Shown here: positions 52,536 to 63,370 of the stretch, one piece after another
How the letters are laid out: every line of letters begins with the position of its first letter
Numbering within the stretch: position 1 is the stretch's first letter
DNA from: Dendrolimus kikuchii
Taxonomy: Eukaryota; Arthropoda; Insecta; Lepidoptera; Lasiocampidae
Direction of reading: 5' to 3'
Assembly (NCBI GenBank): GCA_019925095.2
Contig: CM034411.1
Location: 5,929,501-5,993,500, forward strand
Length of the DNA stretch: 64,000 nucleotides
The notes under the pieces: generated by a model
Told to the model about the DNA's origin: nothing
What the model saw: the letters and a program-made list of their open reading frames with translations, nothing else
The model's database searches: none
Made by a program: the position numbers and the translations under genes

Positions 52536-52849
52536 TTATCCGTGCAGGAACGGAGAAAGAATACAATTTCCTGCGGCCGGGCGGTCTGTCATAAGAGGCG
52601 ACTAAACAATCCACAGCCAGGTGGTAGGGCATTTGTCCGACTGGATGGCTACCACCCCTGGTCTAAAGTATGTCGCCATAACAACCTTGAGTTGTGTTCC
52701 GGCATTAGTGACCAGGTTCCAGTCTCCCTTAAGAGAGCAGCAGCGCATTTCTACCACCTTTGATATTGCAAATGTCCATAGGCGATGGTTACTGCTTTTT
52801 ATCAAGTGGGCCGTCTGCCTGTCTGCTGAACTCCTGCAATAAAAAAAAG
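52536..52849 (+). mobile_element. SINE1 full-length-like copy
   Basis: TTATCCGTGCAGGAACGGAG to CTGCTGAACTCCTGCAATAAAAAAAA; close to the family consensus. Confidence 0.88.
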
Positions 52850-53164
52850 TCTTATTGTCACTGACTGCATAAAATGTGCAACAAATTAACTTCAAAAAAA
52901 TCCATTTGAAAATGTATTCTAAAACGTTGTAAAATTTAGCGCATAATCTATCGGTTCTTTAAAAATCATCTAATCTAGCGGAATCTAGTGCTTTCTTACA
53001 GCTAAGCCCAAGATTCGTACAAAGGTGGCATAAGTGGTACTCTTAATCGCTTCTAGCGCTTCAAGTATAAGATTACTCTCGGGTAATCAGGTGCGCAAAA
53101 ATCATTCCGATCTTATTCAAAAACATAAAACAATAAATAACTTTATTTCTCTTCATTTATATAT
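52850..53164. other. Intergenic DNA
   Basis: No recognised gene or repeat. Confidence 0.4.
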
Positions 53165-53312
53165 TTTTGTTGTGGAAAGACAAAGAAGCAAGAAGGGAAG
53201 CCGACCTGATCGAACTTCAAGCCCATAACTTGCAAGACACTATGCAAGTCAGAGGAAAGTAGCGTGCTCTGGTTTCGGAGGCAAAGACCCTCTTTGGGAC
53301 AATGAGCCAACG
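53165..53312 (+). pseudogene. LINE C-terminal fragment, unassigned clade
   Basis: EARREADLIELQAHNLQDTM, QVRGK-stop-RALVSEAKTLFG, TMSQRSML: resembles C-terminal residues of lepidopteran LINE proteins. One internal stop. Confidence 0.4.
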
Positions 53313-53763
53313 GAGTATGCTTTTTTAGTTAATTTTTTAAATTCAACAACAAGCAAATATCAGACCATGCTGGTATTATAGATATAGATTAGTTTATGTT
53401 GGTTTTGGTATCAAATGATATTTTTTCAAAAAGTCCCTACGCTATCTGGTATTATGCTAATGTAATTTTACTGCGAAGTGTGTTTTTATTTGGTGTGCCA
53501 CACCAGTGTCGTGGGCAGTATCTTGATCCCAGAGCCACCCTCCCCCCCCCCTCCTTGTCTCATACCTATGATTACTTCCTGTGGTGCCTCACTATGATGC
53601 GGAGGAACGCTTGAAGGTTTAGTGGGTAGTCTGGCAGTCTGTGCTTGCAACTCCTAATATCAGAAGCATCCTCTTCGACCTCCCCCGAGGCCCCAGGGGA
53701 CGCGGAAATACATTCCACCAGCATTAACAAAAATACACAGTTTTCTGACCTAATGTACATATT

Positions 53764-53810
53764 GTTACAATTACCACGTGTGTTAGCACGTGAAAGAAAT
53801 CAGTGATAAA
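53764..53810 (+). mobile_element. SINE2 fragment
   Basis: TGTTACAATTACCACGTGTG, TTAGCACGTG: the SINE2 mid-body phrase, joined to the RTE1 tail that follows. Confidence 0.4.
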
Positions 53811-53811
53811 A

Positions 53812-53997
53812 CCTACATACATACATACATAACTTCACGCCAGTTCCCTTGCGAGGTAGGCACGAACAACAGAGTGCCATTCAGGCTTATTCTTACACAC
53901 CTCACTTGCTTCTTTGACATTCATAACTCTTGTCATGCACGCTCGTCTGTTCTTAAGGCTCCTGACATCACCTTCTGCTAGTACAGGATCAATTTGG
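53812..53997 (-). pseudogene. RTE1 3' fragment
   Basis: (CATA)n tail, AACTTCACGCCAGTTCCCTT to CTGCTAGTACAGGATCAATT. No TSD found. Confidence 0.82.
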
Positions 53998-54178
53998 TGG
54001 TTTGTCCTCAATCGGATTCATCCTCATCAAGAAAGTCGATGCTTTAAAATAAATTTATGTGTATTAAATATAATTAATTACTTACAGTTAACATTAAGTT
54101 GTAAGACACTTGTAATTAATAGTAATAATATATGGACTCTGATCCAAAATAAAATTATAATCTATGTCCTGATACCAC

Positions 54179-54488
54179 GGATCGTGCAGGAACGGAAAAA
54201 GAATACACTTTCCTGCGGCCAGGCGGCCTGTCGTAACAGGCCACAAAATAACCCACAGCCAGATGATAGGGTATGTGCCCGACTGGATGGCTATCACCCC
54301 TGGTATAGAGTATGCCGAACAACCTTGAATTATGTTCCGGCATTAGTGTTCAGGTTCCAGTCTCCCTGAATAGAGCAGCGGCGCATTTGTAGCACCTTTG
54401 GTGTTGCAAATTTCCATAAGCGATGGTAACTGCTTTCCATCAAGTGGGCCGTCTGCCTGTCTGCTGCACTCATGCAATTTAAAAAAAG
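54179..54488 (+). mobile_element. SINE1 full-length-like copy
   Basis: GATCGTGCAGGAACGGAAAAAG to CTGCTGCACTCATGCAATTTAAAAAAA; followed directly by UTR-G sequence. Confidence 0.85.
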
Positions 54489-54880
54489 GACAAAATGTCC
54501 CGGACTTTTGGAGTGTATGCGTGTGATCAGGGAAGGCCAACACGTAGAAGCCCCTTGACAAATTTAATATAAATGTGACATGATACTGACCGGCGATTAT
54601 CCCTGTCTACACTCTACACCATATAAAAATGCACCCAAGGATAAGCCCCGGCCAGTGTAGGACTATTGTACTATATAAGAACAAAAGGTTATTGGTTATT
54701 GAGATGAACTGCTAATGGAGCAAAGAATCTGTGACTATGGGGAGTGTTCAGAGAACAAGGATATAATGAGCAGACGGTGACTCGCCACTCCAAGTACAAG
54801 ATTGACGAGGGACAATATGGGTGGGACTGACTAAGGGATGTGGAGAGGTGGGCTGCAGATTAACATCAGTTTAAAAACTC
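54489..54880 (+). mobile_element. UTR-G copy 2, diverged
   Basis: AAATGTCCCGGACTTTTGGAG, GGCCAACACGTAGAAGCCCC, CCCCGGCCAGTGTAGGACTA, CAGACGGTGACTCGCCACTC, GGAGAGGTGGGCTGCAG, matching 56192-56540 with a replaced middle section. Confidence 0.6.
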
Positions 54881-55461
54881 CACTTCAATCCTCATCTCGT
54901 ACTACCTCACTACTTGTCCTGAAGTGATGAATAGTGAGCATAAAACTTTAAACACTATAACTTAAATAATATCAAAAACATGTATTGCAACTGCGCACAA
55001 TAATCATAACTAGGTACATATATATATATTGTGTAAATAATTAATTAGCTTTTATCAAAACTCTGTAATCAACAAGCCCACTCATTGGGTACAAAACAAA
55101 CAATATAATGACATAATTTTATTGTTTTCTAAAAATAAACTATTACAAACTGTTTTATTAGATAAGGAAAAATACTCGACATACACTAATTATATTTACC
55201 GGTTTTTTACTTTTTGATCTTTAGGTATATTCTGTTACTCTTTAGTTTTCTAAGAATGTAATCGTAATCATATTTATTTTGCGAGAGCGAAGTATAAAAG
55301 TTGGTCAGAAGGATTAATATGCATGCCAAAGGCAATATTCTAACAAATGGAGATACTGAAGACCGCGCCAATTGCAGAAGAACAAATAGCAAAGCGGACC
55401 GTAGACTCCGCAACAAACCCTTCGAATTCAACCGAAACGCAATGAAAGAGCTCAAAATATA
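54881..55461. other. AT-rich intergenic DNA
   Basis: No recognised gene; the 82-codon frame at 55207-55455 is unassigned. Confidence 0.4.
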
Positions 55462-55735
55462 TTTTTTTTAATTATTCGAGTACAGCAAACAAGGTGACGA
55501 CCCACCCGATGGAAAGTGGTTACCGTCGCTATGGACATTTGCATCACTAAAGGTAATCAATGTACTGCTGACCTCGAAAGGAGAATTGGAAACAGCTACT
55601 AATGCCGGAACATGACTCAAGATTGTTATCCAGATGGGCAAATGCGCTACCACCTGTCTATGAGTTGTTTTGTAGCCTCATACGACAGACCGCCCAGGCG
55701 CAGGAATTAGTAGTATTCTCTGTTCCTGCACGAAT
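55462..55735 (-). mobile_element. SINE1 copy, diverged
   Basis: ATTATTCGAGTACAGCAAAC to GTTCCTGCACGAA, with internal deletion near 55625. Confidence 0.75.
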
Positions 55736-55924
55736 TTAGAGTTGTTAGGAGAACATAGTTAAAAAGCCTGAAAACGGACCTTAGACTACTGAAGCAGTCA
55801 CTCCAAACTCAACTGTGATTGTAACTAATGATGATGATTTTATTTTTAAATTATTTGTGTTTTTAGCTATCACATTATTAACTAATTATCTTCACCACTG
55901 CTGTCATGTTTTAATATTTTTATT

Positions 55925-56190
55925 ACTTTTCGGGGTAGCCTGGACGACGGGGATACGGCGCTGCACAGACTCCAAGAGTGTTGCATTGCATTGAACAGCG
56001 TTGAGACCACGTTGCCTTTACCGGATTTGATCTCTTGCTCCCGGCCGTGCTTCGCACCACGGACAGGACTCCCCTCCAATGGTGACCTGTCATACAGATT
56101 TCTTATAAATCTATTTCAGGCACCAGTCTCACACACCAGGTTTCTTAATGAATCTGTTGTGTTTGAGAAATAAATAAAGTTTTTTAAGAT
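55925..56190 (+). mobile_element. LINE 3'UTR (distinct family)
   Basis: GC-rich start GGGGTAGCCTGGACGACGGG, ends GAGAAATAAATAAAGTTTTT. Followed immediately by UTR-G, so three retroelement 3' ends lie in series at 55.9-57.2 kb. Confidence 0.45.
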
Positions 56191-56191
56191 C

Positions 56192-56690
56192 ACGGGCCAT
56201 AAAAATGTCCCGGACTTTTGGAGGGCTTGCGTGGGGCCATGGGAAGGCCAACACGTAGAGGCCCCTTGACAAATTTAATGTAAATGTGGCGTGACACTGA
56301 CCGGCGATTATCCCTGTCTACACCATATAGTAATGTACCCAAGGACAAGCCCCGGCCAGTGTAGGACTATTGTGGGAAATGAGGACAACGTCTGCCCGTC
56401 GCAATGTTCAGGGAACATGGAAAAATGGGCAGACGGTGACTCGCCACTCCCTGCATGGGCCCCAAAAAATGCCATAGAAGACAGGGGCAACATGGGTGTG
56501 AGTGGCTAAGGGGTGTAGAGAGGTGGGCTGCAGGTTCACCGAAGCTACTTCTGACGTGATGCCATTTATCACTTCCACCCCTGGAGCTTGAGTTTTAGCT
56601 CTAGCGATCTCCACTCCGAGCCAGCTGGTTAAGGCAAGCACGGAGGAAGCAAATAAAGTTTTATTATTATTATTATTATTAATGGAACGC
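56192..56690 (+). mobile_element. UTR-G, best copy
   Basis: ATCACGGGCCATAAAAATGTC to GCAAATAAAGTTTTATTATT with a (TTA)n tail at 56663-56682. Open frames across it are not conserved between copies. Confidence 0.65.
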
Positions 56691-57185
56691 CATCTCCTTT
56701 TGCGAGCGGGTTATGCTTGCAAAGGAGGACGCGTCGGCGCCAGAGAGCCAGCCTGGACTGTCCCTGGGGAAAGGGTTTTCACCCGCCGTTAAGCCGTCGA
56801 GATAGGGGTGCGCCGTGTTCCACGTGCGCTCACCTCTCCGTATGCAACCCCGGGGCATAAAAGAAGTTCCTCGACAGTGGATGACGCCGTTGGACCACTG
56901 CGTGCAAAGGCTCGTGAAGAGGCTGGGCCATGTACTCGTAGCCATGGCATAAGGACAAAGGACGGAACTCCGAAGGGTTTTACGGGGTATCCCTGACTGT
57001 GATGTGGCAATAGCACTTCTAGTTTCTGGCTACAGGTGCTAATGCCGCCCCGAGCTGGCGAATACCACACATCGGCCGTGAATTTTCCCCATCACGCGGC
57101 TGATGGGCCTTATTCCGATTTCCCCTCATAAAAAAAGAACGTTATTTTAATTTATGTTAAGAAATAAAGTTTTTTCATTCATTCA
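56691..57185 (+). mobile_element. GC-rich LINE 3'UTR-like block
   Basis: AACGCCATCTCCTTTTGCGA to GAAATAAAGTTTTTTCATTCATTC. An AATAAAGTTTTT ending and CATT tail similar in style to its neighbours; the protein source is unknown. Confidence 0.45.
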
Positions 57186-57489
57186 TTTATAATGACGGGA
57201 TTATAAGCTATAAGCGCTTCTGATTGATATAGATTCAAAAATATTAGGAGAGACAATTACCAGCGACTTGACTAGAGCAAAGAACATTCCTCTCACCTAA
57301 CGCAATAGTAATTAAAAAGAAACAAAAAGCAATCAACTATCATTGTGATAAACAAACAAATCGTAACACAATTACAGATATTTACTAAACCAGCGTAGCT
57401 ATTGTCTATTCAGTTCAGCCTGAGTTGATGACCCGGGACAATGATACAAACGTAGTGTTGTTTGTTTAGTGATGGGATACGTGGCGTTG

Positions 57490-57705
57490 TAGTAAATATC
57501 GATATCATCTATAACCCATTCCTCCTGTCTGTTCTCATAATCACATCCCTCTTATCTTATACTCTCTAGCCCATTTTAGAGGCTGGTAACACGTTGGCTT
57601 CACTCCTGGTTTTACGTACGTCTATCGTATGCAACGCCAGGAGTGTTGGAATTTTAGGCGTCAGTAACTACTTTCCATTAGTTGTACCTGCGCAATAAAA
57701 CTATT
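57490..57705 (+). mobile_element. TAIL-Q repeat, partial and rearranged
   Basis: Pyrimidine-rich CCCATTCCTCCTGTCTGTTC, AGAGGCTGGTAACACG, GTACGTCTATCGTATG, CTTTCCATTAGTTG, GCGCAATAAAAC: the TAIL-Q layout with an insertion in the tail. Confidence 0.5.
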
Positions 57706-57711
57706 TCTTCG

Positions 57712-57880
57712 ATAAACGTAGTGTCGGACGCCCTCCAGCCCGATAGACCGACGACCTGCGTAAGGTTGCCAGTAGGAGCTAGGTGAGAAAGACGGAAGAC
57801 CAGGATGAGTGGCACCGACTTGGGGAGGCCTATTTTCAGCAGTGGATCGTAATTAGCTGATGATGACAGTATTTTAGAAT
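57712..57880 (+). pseudogene. RTE2 3' end fragment
   Basis: CGACCTGCGTAAGGTTGCC, ACTTGGGGAGGCCTATTTTCAGCAGTGG and GATGATGA ending: the 3' terminus of an RTE2-type LINE (compare the reverse strand at 35640). Stops throughout. Confidence 0.6.
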
Positions 57881-57959
57881 GAAGCACGCTTACCTAGAGG
57901 AACCTACTATACCTATTCACTCGTGATTTTACTTCAAGATTGTATTTGTCAGGAAAAAA

Positions 57960-59110
57960 CAGGCTCCGGTAAACTATTCCACTCTTCGGCAGTGCACCAG
58001 AAAAGATAAACAATATCATCGCAGAATTTCCAAATTACTTATCTTTAAAAAACAATTAATAATGTTTATGGATATTATTCACTTGTTTGATTGATAGTGA
58101 GTGTACGAAAATTAATAATTCTGTTTTATTTAAATTACTTTTCTAATAAAAACCATGTTTGAGACGTGTTACAGTCAAACTAACAGAGTTATTTATCTGT
58201 TCTAGCGTAAATGTCACTAGATTGGTGATAGCACTAGGGGAAACATCATTTATTTTATTTCTCCTATTACGTGTTTTAGGAAGATCCAAAGTATTCTTAG
58301 CATATAAAACTATTTAATTTAATGGAAGGAAAGTTCGTGAACACAATTATCCGTTCATGAAACCTGGCTTCCAATATAAACAAAAACATCTCAGAATATC
58401 TGCTGAATGAATACATAATCGTTATTGATTTTATTATTCACTTTATTTGAATAGCAATGAGATTATGTACATTTATAATTTTGTTTTAATTAGACAGCAC
58501 TCCTAAAAAAACATTTTCAAGACACGTCACTGTCAAATTAAAGAAGCGATTTGTCTAGTCTAGCGTTAAAGTGGCTATACTCCGATTTTAAATTACCTGT
58601 ACAAAAATGACACCTTTAATCGACCTTTTTATATGTTGCAAATGTGGAGTATGTTGTTGTGTTTAAATTTTATAGGATTCAACTCTCACAGTGGTGAGTT
58701 GAATCAACAACTCACTTATGAATGAGTGCTACTACAACACTATACGCCTATCATGCAACATAAAAAAAGCCGTACGCAACTGTCATTTTAGTCCAGGTAA
58801 TTAAAAATCAGAGTGCATATATTAGCACAGCGCTAGCGTGAGTTTCATTTATTTTGTTCCTCGTATTACCTATTTCGGGGAAACCCAAAATATTCTTATC
58901 ATATAAAACTAAATTCACAGAAGGAAAAGCACGTGCACACAATAACTGGTTCATAAAACTGGCTTCCAAAATTCCGATATAAACAACAATATCTCAGAAT
59001 TTCCAATGACTTTATATCAACATAATACTGATAATAAACAATCGTTATGGATGTTATCCAATTAAAATATTGTTCAGTCTCGATAAACGTATCAGTGTTC
59101 ATTTTACCTC
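57960..59110. repeat. Three-unit tandem repeat (~370-bp unit)
   Basis: The phrase around ATCTCAGAATTTCC recurs at 58008, 58386 and 58987; CATATAAAACTA at 58299 and 58901; CTGGCTTCC at 58364 and 58957; TCTAGCGT at 58201 and 58558. Removing a 242-bp MITE from the second unit brings the spacing to about 360-380 bp. Units are clearly diverged. No coding. Confidence 0.65.
58577..58818. mobile_element. Foldback MITE inside tandem repeat
   Basis: Left ACTCCGATTTTAAATTACCTG-type end and right end (reverse complement ACTCTGATTTTTAATTACC) are inverted repeats. Inner layers TATATGTTGCA / TGCAACATA and central GATTCAACTC / GAGTTGAATC complete a near-full palindrome. TA on each side is consistent with a TA target. 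Confidence 0.65.
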
Positions 59111-59455
59111 AACACATATTAGGATGAAACCAATGCGGTCATTTGTAATTTACCTATTGCACGTCATCGATCATACAAAAGTAGATTATGATTTAAATTA
59201 GCCATGTTCAAAATTTCGATGACGTTTGACGTGACGTCACTGGTTTCGGGGATTTAAAAATAAACTCATTAATATCACCTCTTAATTAATGACGTCTGTG
59301 GACCATCTTTTTTAAAACTTTTTTTTATGTCAAGTAGCCTGAGAGTTCAATCATTTTTATTTAAATTCTAGAGCTTTTTATGTTGAATTCGTATCTCACA
59401 AAAACTAACTTATTTTCCAAGATTAAGTTGCTGCAATTGTTATCTTGATTGCAGC
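59111..59455. other. Intergenic DNA
   Basis: No recognised gene or repeat. Confidence 0.4.
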
Positions 59456-59620
59456 TCTTAGGGCCGGCTCGACCGGTGTGATACCACGCTCCCACAGAAT
59501 ATAGGCGTGAAACGATCAGCCTTGAGCTAATCGTCTTTCGTTGGGATGAGTGAGTCTACGCCATCGTTTCACAGTGGAAACGCCACCAGTGCGAACGAAA
59601 CTTTTCGCCTTCACGTTCCT
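59456..59620 (+). mobile_element. TAIL-Q head fragment
   Basis: GGGCCGGCTCGACCGGTGTG, ATACCACGCTCCCACAGAAT, AGCCTTGAGCTAATCGTC; lacks the pyrimidine block and tail. Confidence 0.55.
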
Positions 59621-59627
59621 TGTACGT

Positions 59628-59818
59628 AATAATAACAGCCCATAAACGTCCCTCCCACTGCTGGGCTCCGGCTTCTCATTTCCTTGGGGGAACGGACAGT
59701 ATACCTGCCACGATTATCCAAGGCGGATTGGCGGCTTTGACACATCGGTTATCTGGATGTTCAGGTTTCATCACCATGTATTCCTTCAGTGCGCTAGCCA
59801 CTAAGCTACCACGGCTCA
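59628..59818 (-). mobile_element. SINE2 copy with internal deletion
   Basis: TAATAACAGCCCATAAACGT, CCCACTGCTGGGCTCCGGCT, ACGGACAGTATACCTGCCAC to GCGCTAGCCACTAAGCTACC. The B-box segment is deleted. Confidence 0.72.
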
Positions 59819-60074
59819 TTACTTCTAATTCTTGATTATACTATGGGTTTTCACAATTCATTTTATCGATATTAGAGTTGTAACATCACTAATCTAAATC
59901 ATTGTTACTATAATTCTAAGACTAGCCCTATTGTATAAGCCCTACTGTTAAAGGTCTTATCCATACCTTATAGCATCCTTCGTGATACTATTGTCTTACT
60001 ACCATTGTAAATTCTATTATAATATTAATAGTAAAGCCTTTACACATGTTAGTACAACATGCAGTTTACATTAA

Positions 60075-60351
60075 CTTTTTTTTGCAGGAGTTCAGCAGAC
60101 AGGCTGACGGCCCACTTGATGGACAGCAGTAACCATCGCCTATGGACATTTGCAACACCAAAGGTGGTAGAAATGCGCTGCTGCTCTCTTAAGGGAAACT
60201 GGAACCTGGTCACTAATGCCGGAACACAACTCAAGGTTGTTAGTTGTGTAGGGCAAATGCCCTACCACTTGGTTGTGGGTTGTTTTGTCGTCTTTCACGA
60301 CAGGCCGCCCGTCCGCAGGAAATTGTATTCGTTCTCCGTTCCTGCACGGAT
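60075..60351 (-). mobile_element. SINE1 copy
   Basis: CTTTTTTTTGCAGGAGTTCA to CGTTCCTGCACGGATC, with a ~40-bp deletion near 60243. Confidence 0.85.
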
Positions 60352-60974
60352 CGTTACTTATACAATAGAGAAGCTGTGCTAATGTGCTGGTTCAAATAAT
60401 GATGGACTCTATGAAAGAGATATGACCTAGATCCTTCCTCTAGAAAAGCAGAAGCTCCACCAACTTTCAGATCCGCCCTGGCTCGGTTTGGCACATATAA
60501 CATCACACGACACTAAATTCCACCTTAGAGCTAACACTTCGTACAAAGACACGGCCAGTAATCACAATAACTTGATGAATGCTATAGAAAAGCATGAGCG
60601 CATTGTGCGTTGTCTTTTTTCGTCAAACGTGGACTCGGAATGATTGTCCAAAATAGCTGCCTATAACCTGCTGCTTTAGCAGTCATCTCACACAAAAAGC
60701 GGGTAGACCGCGAAATCTATGAAGTGATGTTCTCCTTGCTTTATACTAGGCAAGGACTGAACAGAAGCGACAGTCAAATCAAAAACGTTGCAGCCTAATA
60801 GAATTTCTACGGAGGGGTGTACATACGAGTAAATACATTATGACGTCATAAGTATGTACAAGTAAAATGACTCAAATAACTCATTCATTATTATCGTTGT
60901 AATTAATTCTTTATACAAGTAAGTACTAATAATAAACGAAATTATAAATAAATTAAACTAAAAATAAACTATAA
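60352..60974. other. Unassigned DNA
   Basis: 60400-60800 has moderate GC and looks like decayed coding or UTR sequence, but I could not match it to a family. Confidence 0.3.
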
Positions 60975-61165
60975 AATCTAGCATCAGACCGCTGTCAGTT
61001 GGAAACGTGCCCAAGACTCGCCACATTGCCTCGCTGAATGGCAACGCTAGCGTTGCCCGAGGTATAAACCACTATTTAAGTCACGTGAGACATCCGTCCC
61101 ACATTTGGCTATGTCTCGATAAAGCTTGTGCGCCTCAGGCCCCCATGGGCCTGGGGCGTTTAATT
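60975..61165 (-). pseudogene. NLR-C 3' fragment
   Basis: The minus strand reads APGPWGPEAHKLYRDIAKC, then after a shift LAIQRGNVASLGHVSN-like sequence with an LTAVxC end. Degenerate. Confidence 0.62.
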
Positions 61166-61466
61166 TTCATTATTATTATAGTAATCATTTTTTTTTTGTA
61201 ATTACATTGTAAAAATAAGATGATAAGACGTTATTTTAACTATTGTTTTCTTAAATGTCAATATTGTTAGAACTTATTGTAACGTGTATCCAATTCCCTA
61301 TTTTTATATTTTTTAAGCTACTAGAGCAATTTAATTTTAACGACTAGAGTTAAATATTGGATATTTTTTATTTGAAAAATGGCAGAATTCCCGTATGACA
61401 AAGGCCCCAAAATTAGCTCTAATATATATATTTAAAGTAAAAAAAATATCTTCTATTTAATATCAA
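61166..61466. other. AT-rich intergenic DNA
   Basis: No recognised gene or repeat. Confidence 0.4.
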
Positions 61467-61594
61467 AAAGGGGATGAAAGTTTGTATGAAAATCCGTCAT
61501 TTTCAAAATAAGATGCACGAAATTTTGTACACCTGCTTCTGGTTAGAAATAACATGTATACGTATGTCGGCATTTTTGGAAAGTCAACCCCTAA
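61467..61594 (+). repeat. REP-R, copy 2
   Basis: AAAAAGGGGATGAAAGTTTG to GGAAAGTCAACCCCTAAG; reverse complement of 7822-7993. It is abutted by SINE1. Confidence 0.6.
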
Positions 61595-61880
61595 GAGAAA
61601 GAATACAATTTCCCGCAGCCGAGCGGCCTGTCGTAACAGGAGACAAAACAACCCATAGCCAGGTGGGTATTTGCCCATCTAGATGGCTACCAACCCTGGT
61701 CTAGAGTATGCCGCCATAACAACCTTGAGTTGTGTTGCGGCATTACTGGCCAGGTTCAAGTCTCCCTTTACAGAGCGGCAGCACATTGGTAGCAGCTTTG
61801 GTGTTATAAATGTCCATAGGCGATGGTAACCGCTTTCCATCAGGTGGGCTGCCTATCTGCTGAACTTATACAATTAAAAA
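61595..61880 (+). mobile_element. SINE1 lacking the first ~15 bases
   Basis: GAGAAAGAATACAATTTCCC to GCTGAACTTATACAATTAAAAAATAAAA. Joined directly to REP-R. Confidence 0.82.
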
Positions 61881-61882
61881 AT

Positions 61883-61965
61883 AAAAGCCTGAAATTGTCA
61901 CTCTGTATACGCCGCGCCGAGCGCCGCCACCGCCGTTTTTCAACGTGGCGCACATGTCTTGAGTG
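61883..61965 (+). repeat. REP-O, copy 2
   Basis: ATAAAAGCCTGAAATTG, GCCGCGCCGAGCGCCGCCAC, CGTGGCGCACATGTCT. The third copy starts 580 bp downstream, directly after REP-N. Confidence 0.6.
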
Positions 61966-62116
61966 AACATTGTGATGAAACAAATATTTATTTGTTTAAA
62001 TATTATAATACCGGCCGCTCGGTTTTTACATTATTATAATTAAAAGAAAATCGAGTTGGTTGCGATTCGAACGTAAGGAAAAAATTGTGTTTTATTTTTT
62101 CTAGTCCCATTTTAAT

Positions 62117-62462
62117 TGTGATAGTCCTTGGTCGAAATTCGACCATAATAATTCATGTCATAGACTATACTTATATAATCACAGATTTTGCCAAGGCTAC
62201 ACTGTTAATTTGACTTTAACAATAAACAAAAGAGTATACTTATATATGCGTGTGTATGTGTCCGATACATGGTCGTGTGTGTAATGTTTTTTTTATTGAT
62301 TTAATGTATTTTTTATTCATAATTTAAAAAAATATTAGCAGTAGTCGCTTCTTCTCTGTATAAAATATGTGTGCGATATTTCATACTCCTTCGCCCGCGC
62401 AATTTTCGTAAAAAGGGCTACAAAGTTTTTGCTGTTTTTGCCTCACGTATTAATATATAGAT
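62117..62462. mobile_element. REP-N, copy 2
   Basis: TTGGTCGAAATTCGACCATA to CTCACGTATTAATATATAGAT, colinear with 18347-18666. Flanked on both sides, at a distance, by REP-O copies. Confidence 0.65.
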
Positions 62463-62545
62463 AAAAGCCTGAAATTGGTACGCCGTATAAGCCGCACGGA
62501 GCGCCGCCACCGCCGTTTTTCATCGTGGCACACATGTCTGTCGTC
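62463..62545 (+). repeat. REP-O, copy 3
   Basis: AAAAGCCTGAAATTGGTACG, GGAGCGCCGCCACCGCCG, CGTGGCACACATGTCTG. Confidence 0.6.
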
Positions 62546-62934
62546 AAGCTGCTAAGATTAAGATCAAAATGTGGACATTTAAAATACGCGACTATATTAC
62601 AAATACCCGACACCTATCAATTAGAACAACCAATCCTTTAGTTTCAAACTTTCCTACTACTACTACTAATAACCTTCCTACTAATTACGTAACAATAAAA
62701 CAAAATTACGTAACCACTTGAATAACTGGTTTGACGTATATATTTAAGGCTATTAACATAACGCCCGTCCGTAACTCACGTGCGAATTAATGGTTCAACT
62801 CATAATATATTCACTCACGTGTTTAAGACCTATCTAGGTACCTATCTTTTTTAATTTATTCCTTTAATATTGTGCGAAACGCTTATTGTGTGTTTTCAAT
62901 TCAAATTCAATGTAAGAAACTCTTTGACACTACC
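62546..62934. other. AT-rich intergenic DNA
   Basis: No recognised gene or repeat. Confidence 0.4.
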
Positions 62935-63060
62935 CGTGATCAGAAGGCTGGCCCATATTCTGCACAATAAATTAGTATTGCCATACAGCGTGGCAATGCA
63001 GCCAGCCTTCTGGGCACGCTCCCCGTTGCCAGTGATCTGCTACATAATGTATTTTAGTTT
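62935..63060 (+). pseudogene. NLR-C 3' fragment
   Basis: TRDQKAGPYSAQ-stop-[23 protein letters not shown]: the terminal block with one stop codon. Confidence 0.72.
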
Positions 63061-63194
63061 CAATGTCTTTGTTTTTTTAATAAATGATCAAATACATTAC
63101 ATTTCAATGAAAATATATTTCATTTGGTATTATAATTTTTAGTCAAAGAGTTACCCTAAGAGTTCCCTGTTGAAGTTTCATAGACATTTTATGT

Positions 63195-63370
63195 AATACT
63201 TACGCTCCCGGCAGACGTTGTCCTGCCCTTAAAAAACAAAAATCTAGAACCTGATTCCAGCGCTACCTGCCGAGTCTAATTGTGAATCTAAATCATCCGC
63301 AGACCCACTCCAACACACAAAAAACTTCATCAAAATCTTAGAACCCGATTCCAGCGCCAAGTATTTTGTT
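63195..63370 (+). repeat. REP-M, copy 3
   Basis: CTCCCGGCAGACGTTGTCCTG, CCTGATTCCAGCGCTACCTG, AACCCGATTCCAGCGCC. Confidence 0.6.

Noticed and set aside
53530..53560. C-rich run as i-motif/G-quadruplex or regulatory site
   Set aside because: A single homopolymer-like C run without the spaced tracts needed; likely decay of a repeat.
9504..61880. CRISPR-like repeats
   Set aside because: Recurring blocks are ~300-500 bp, irregularly spaced, on both strands, with TSDs: transposons in eukaryotic DNA.
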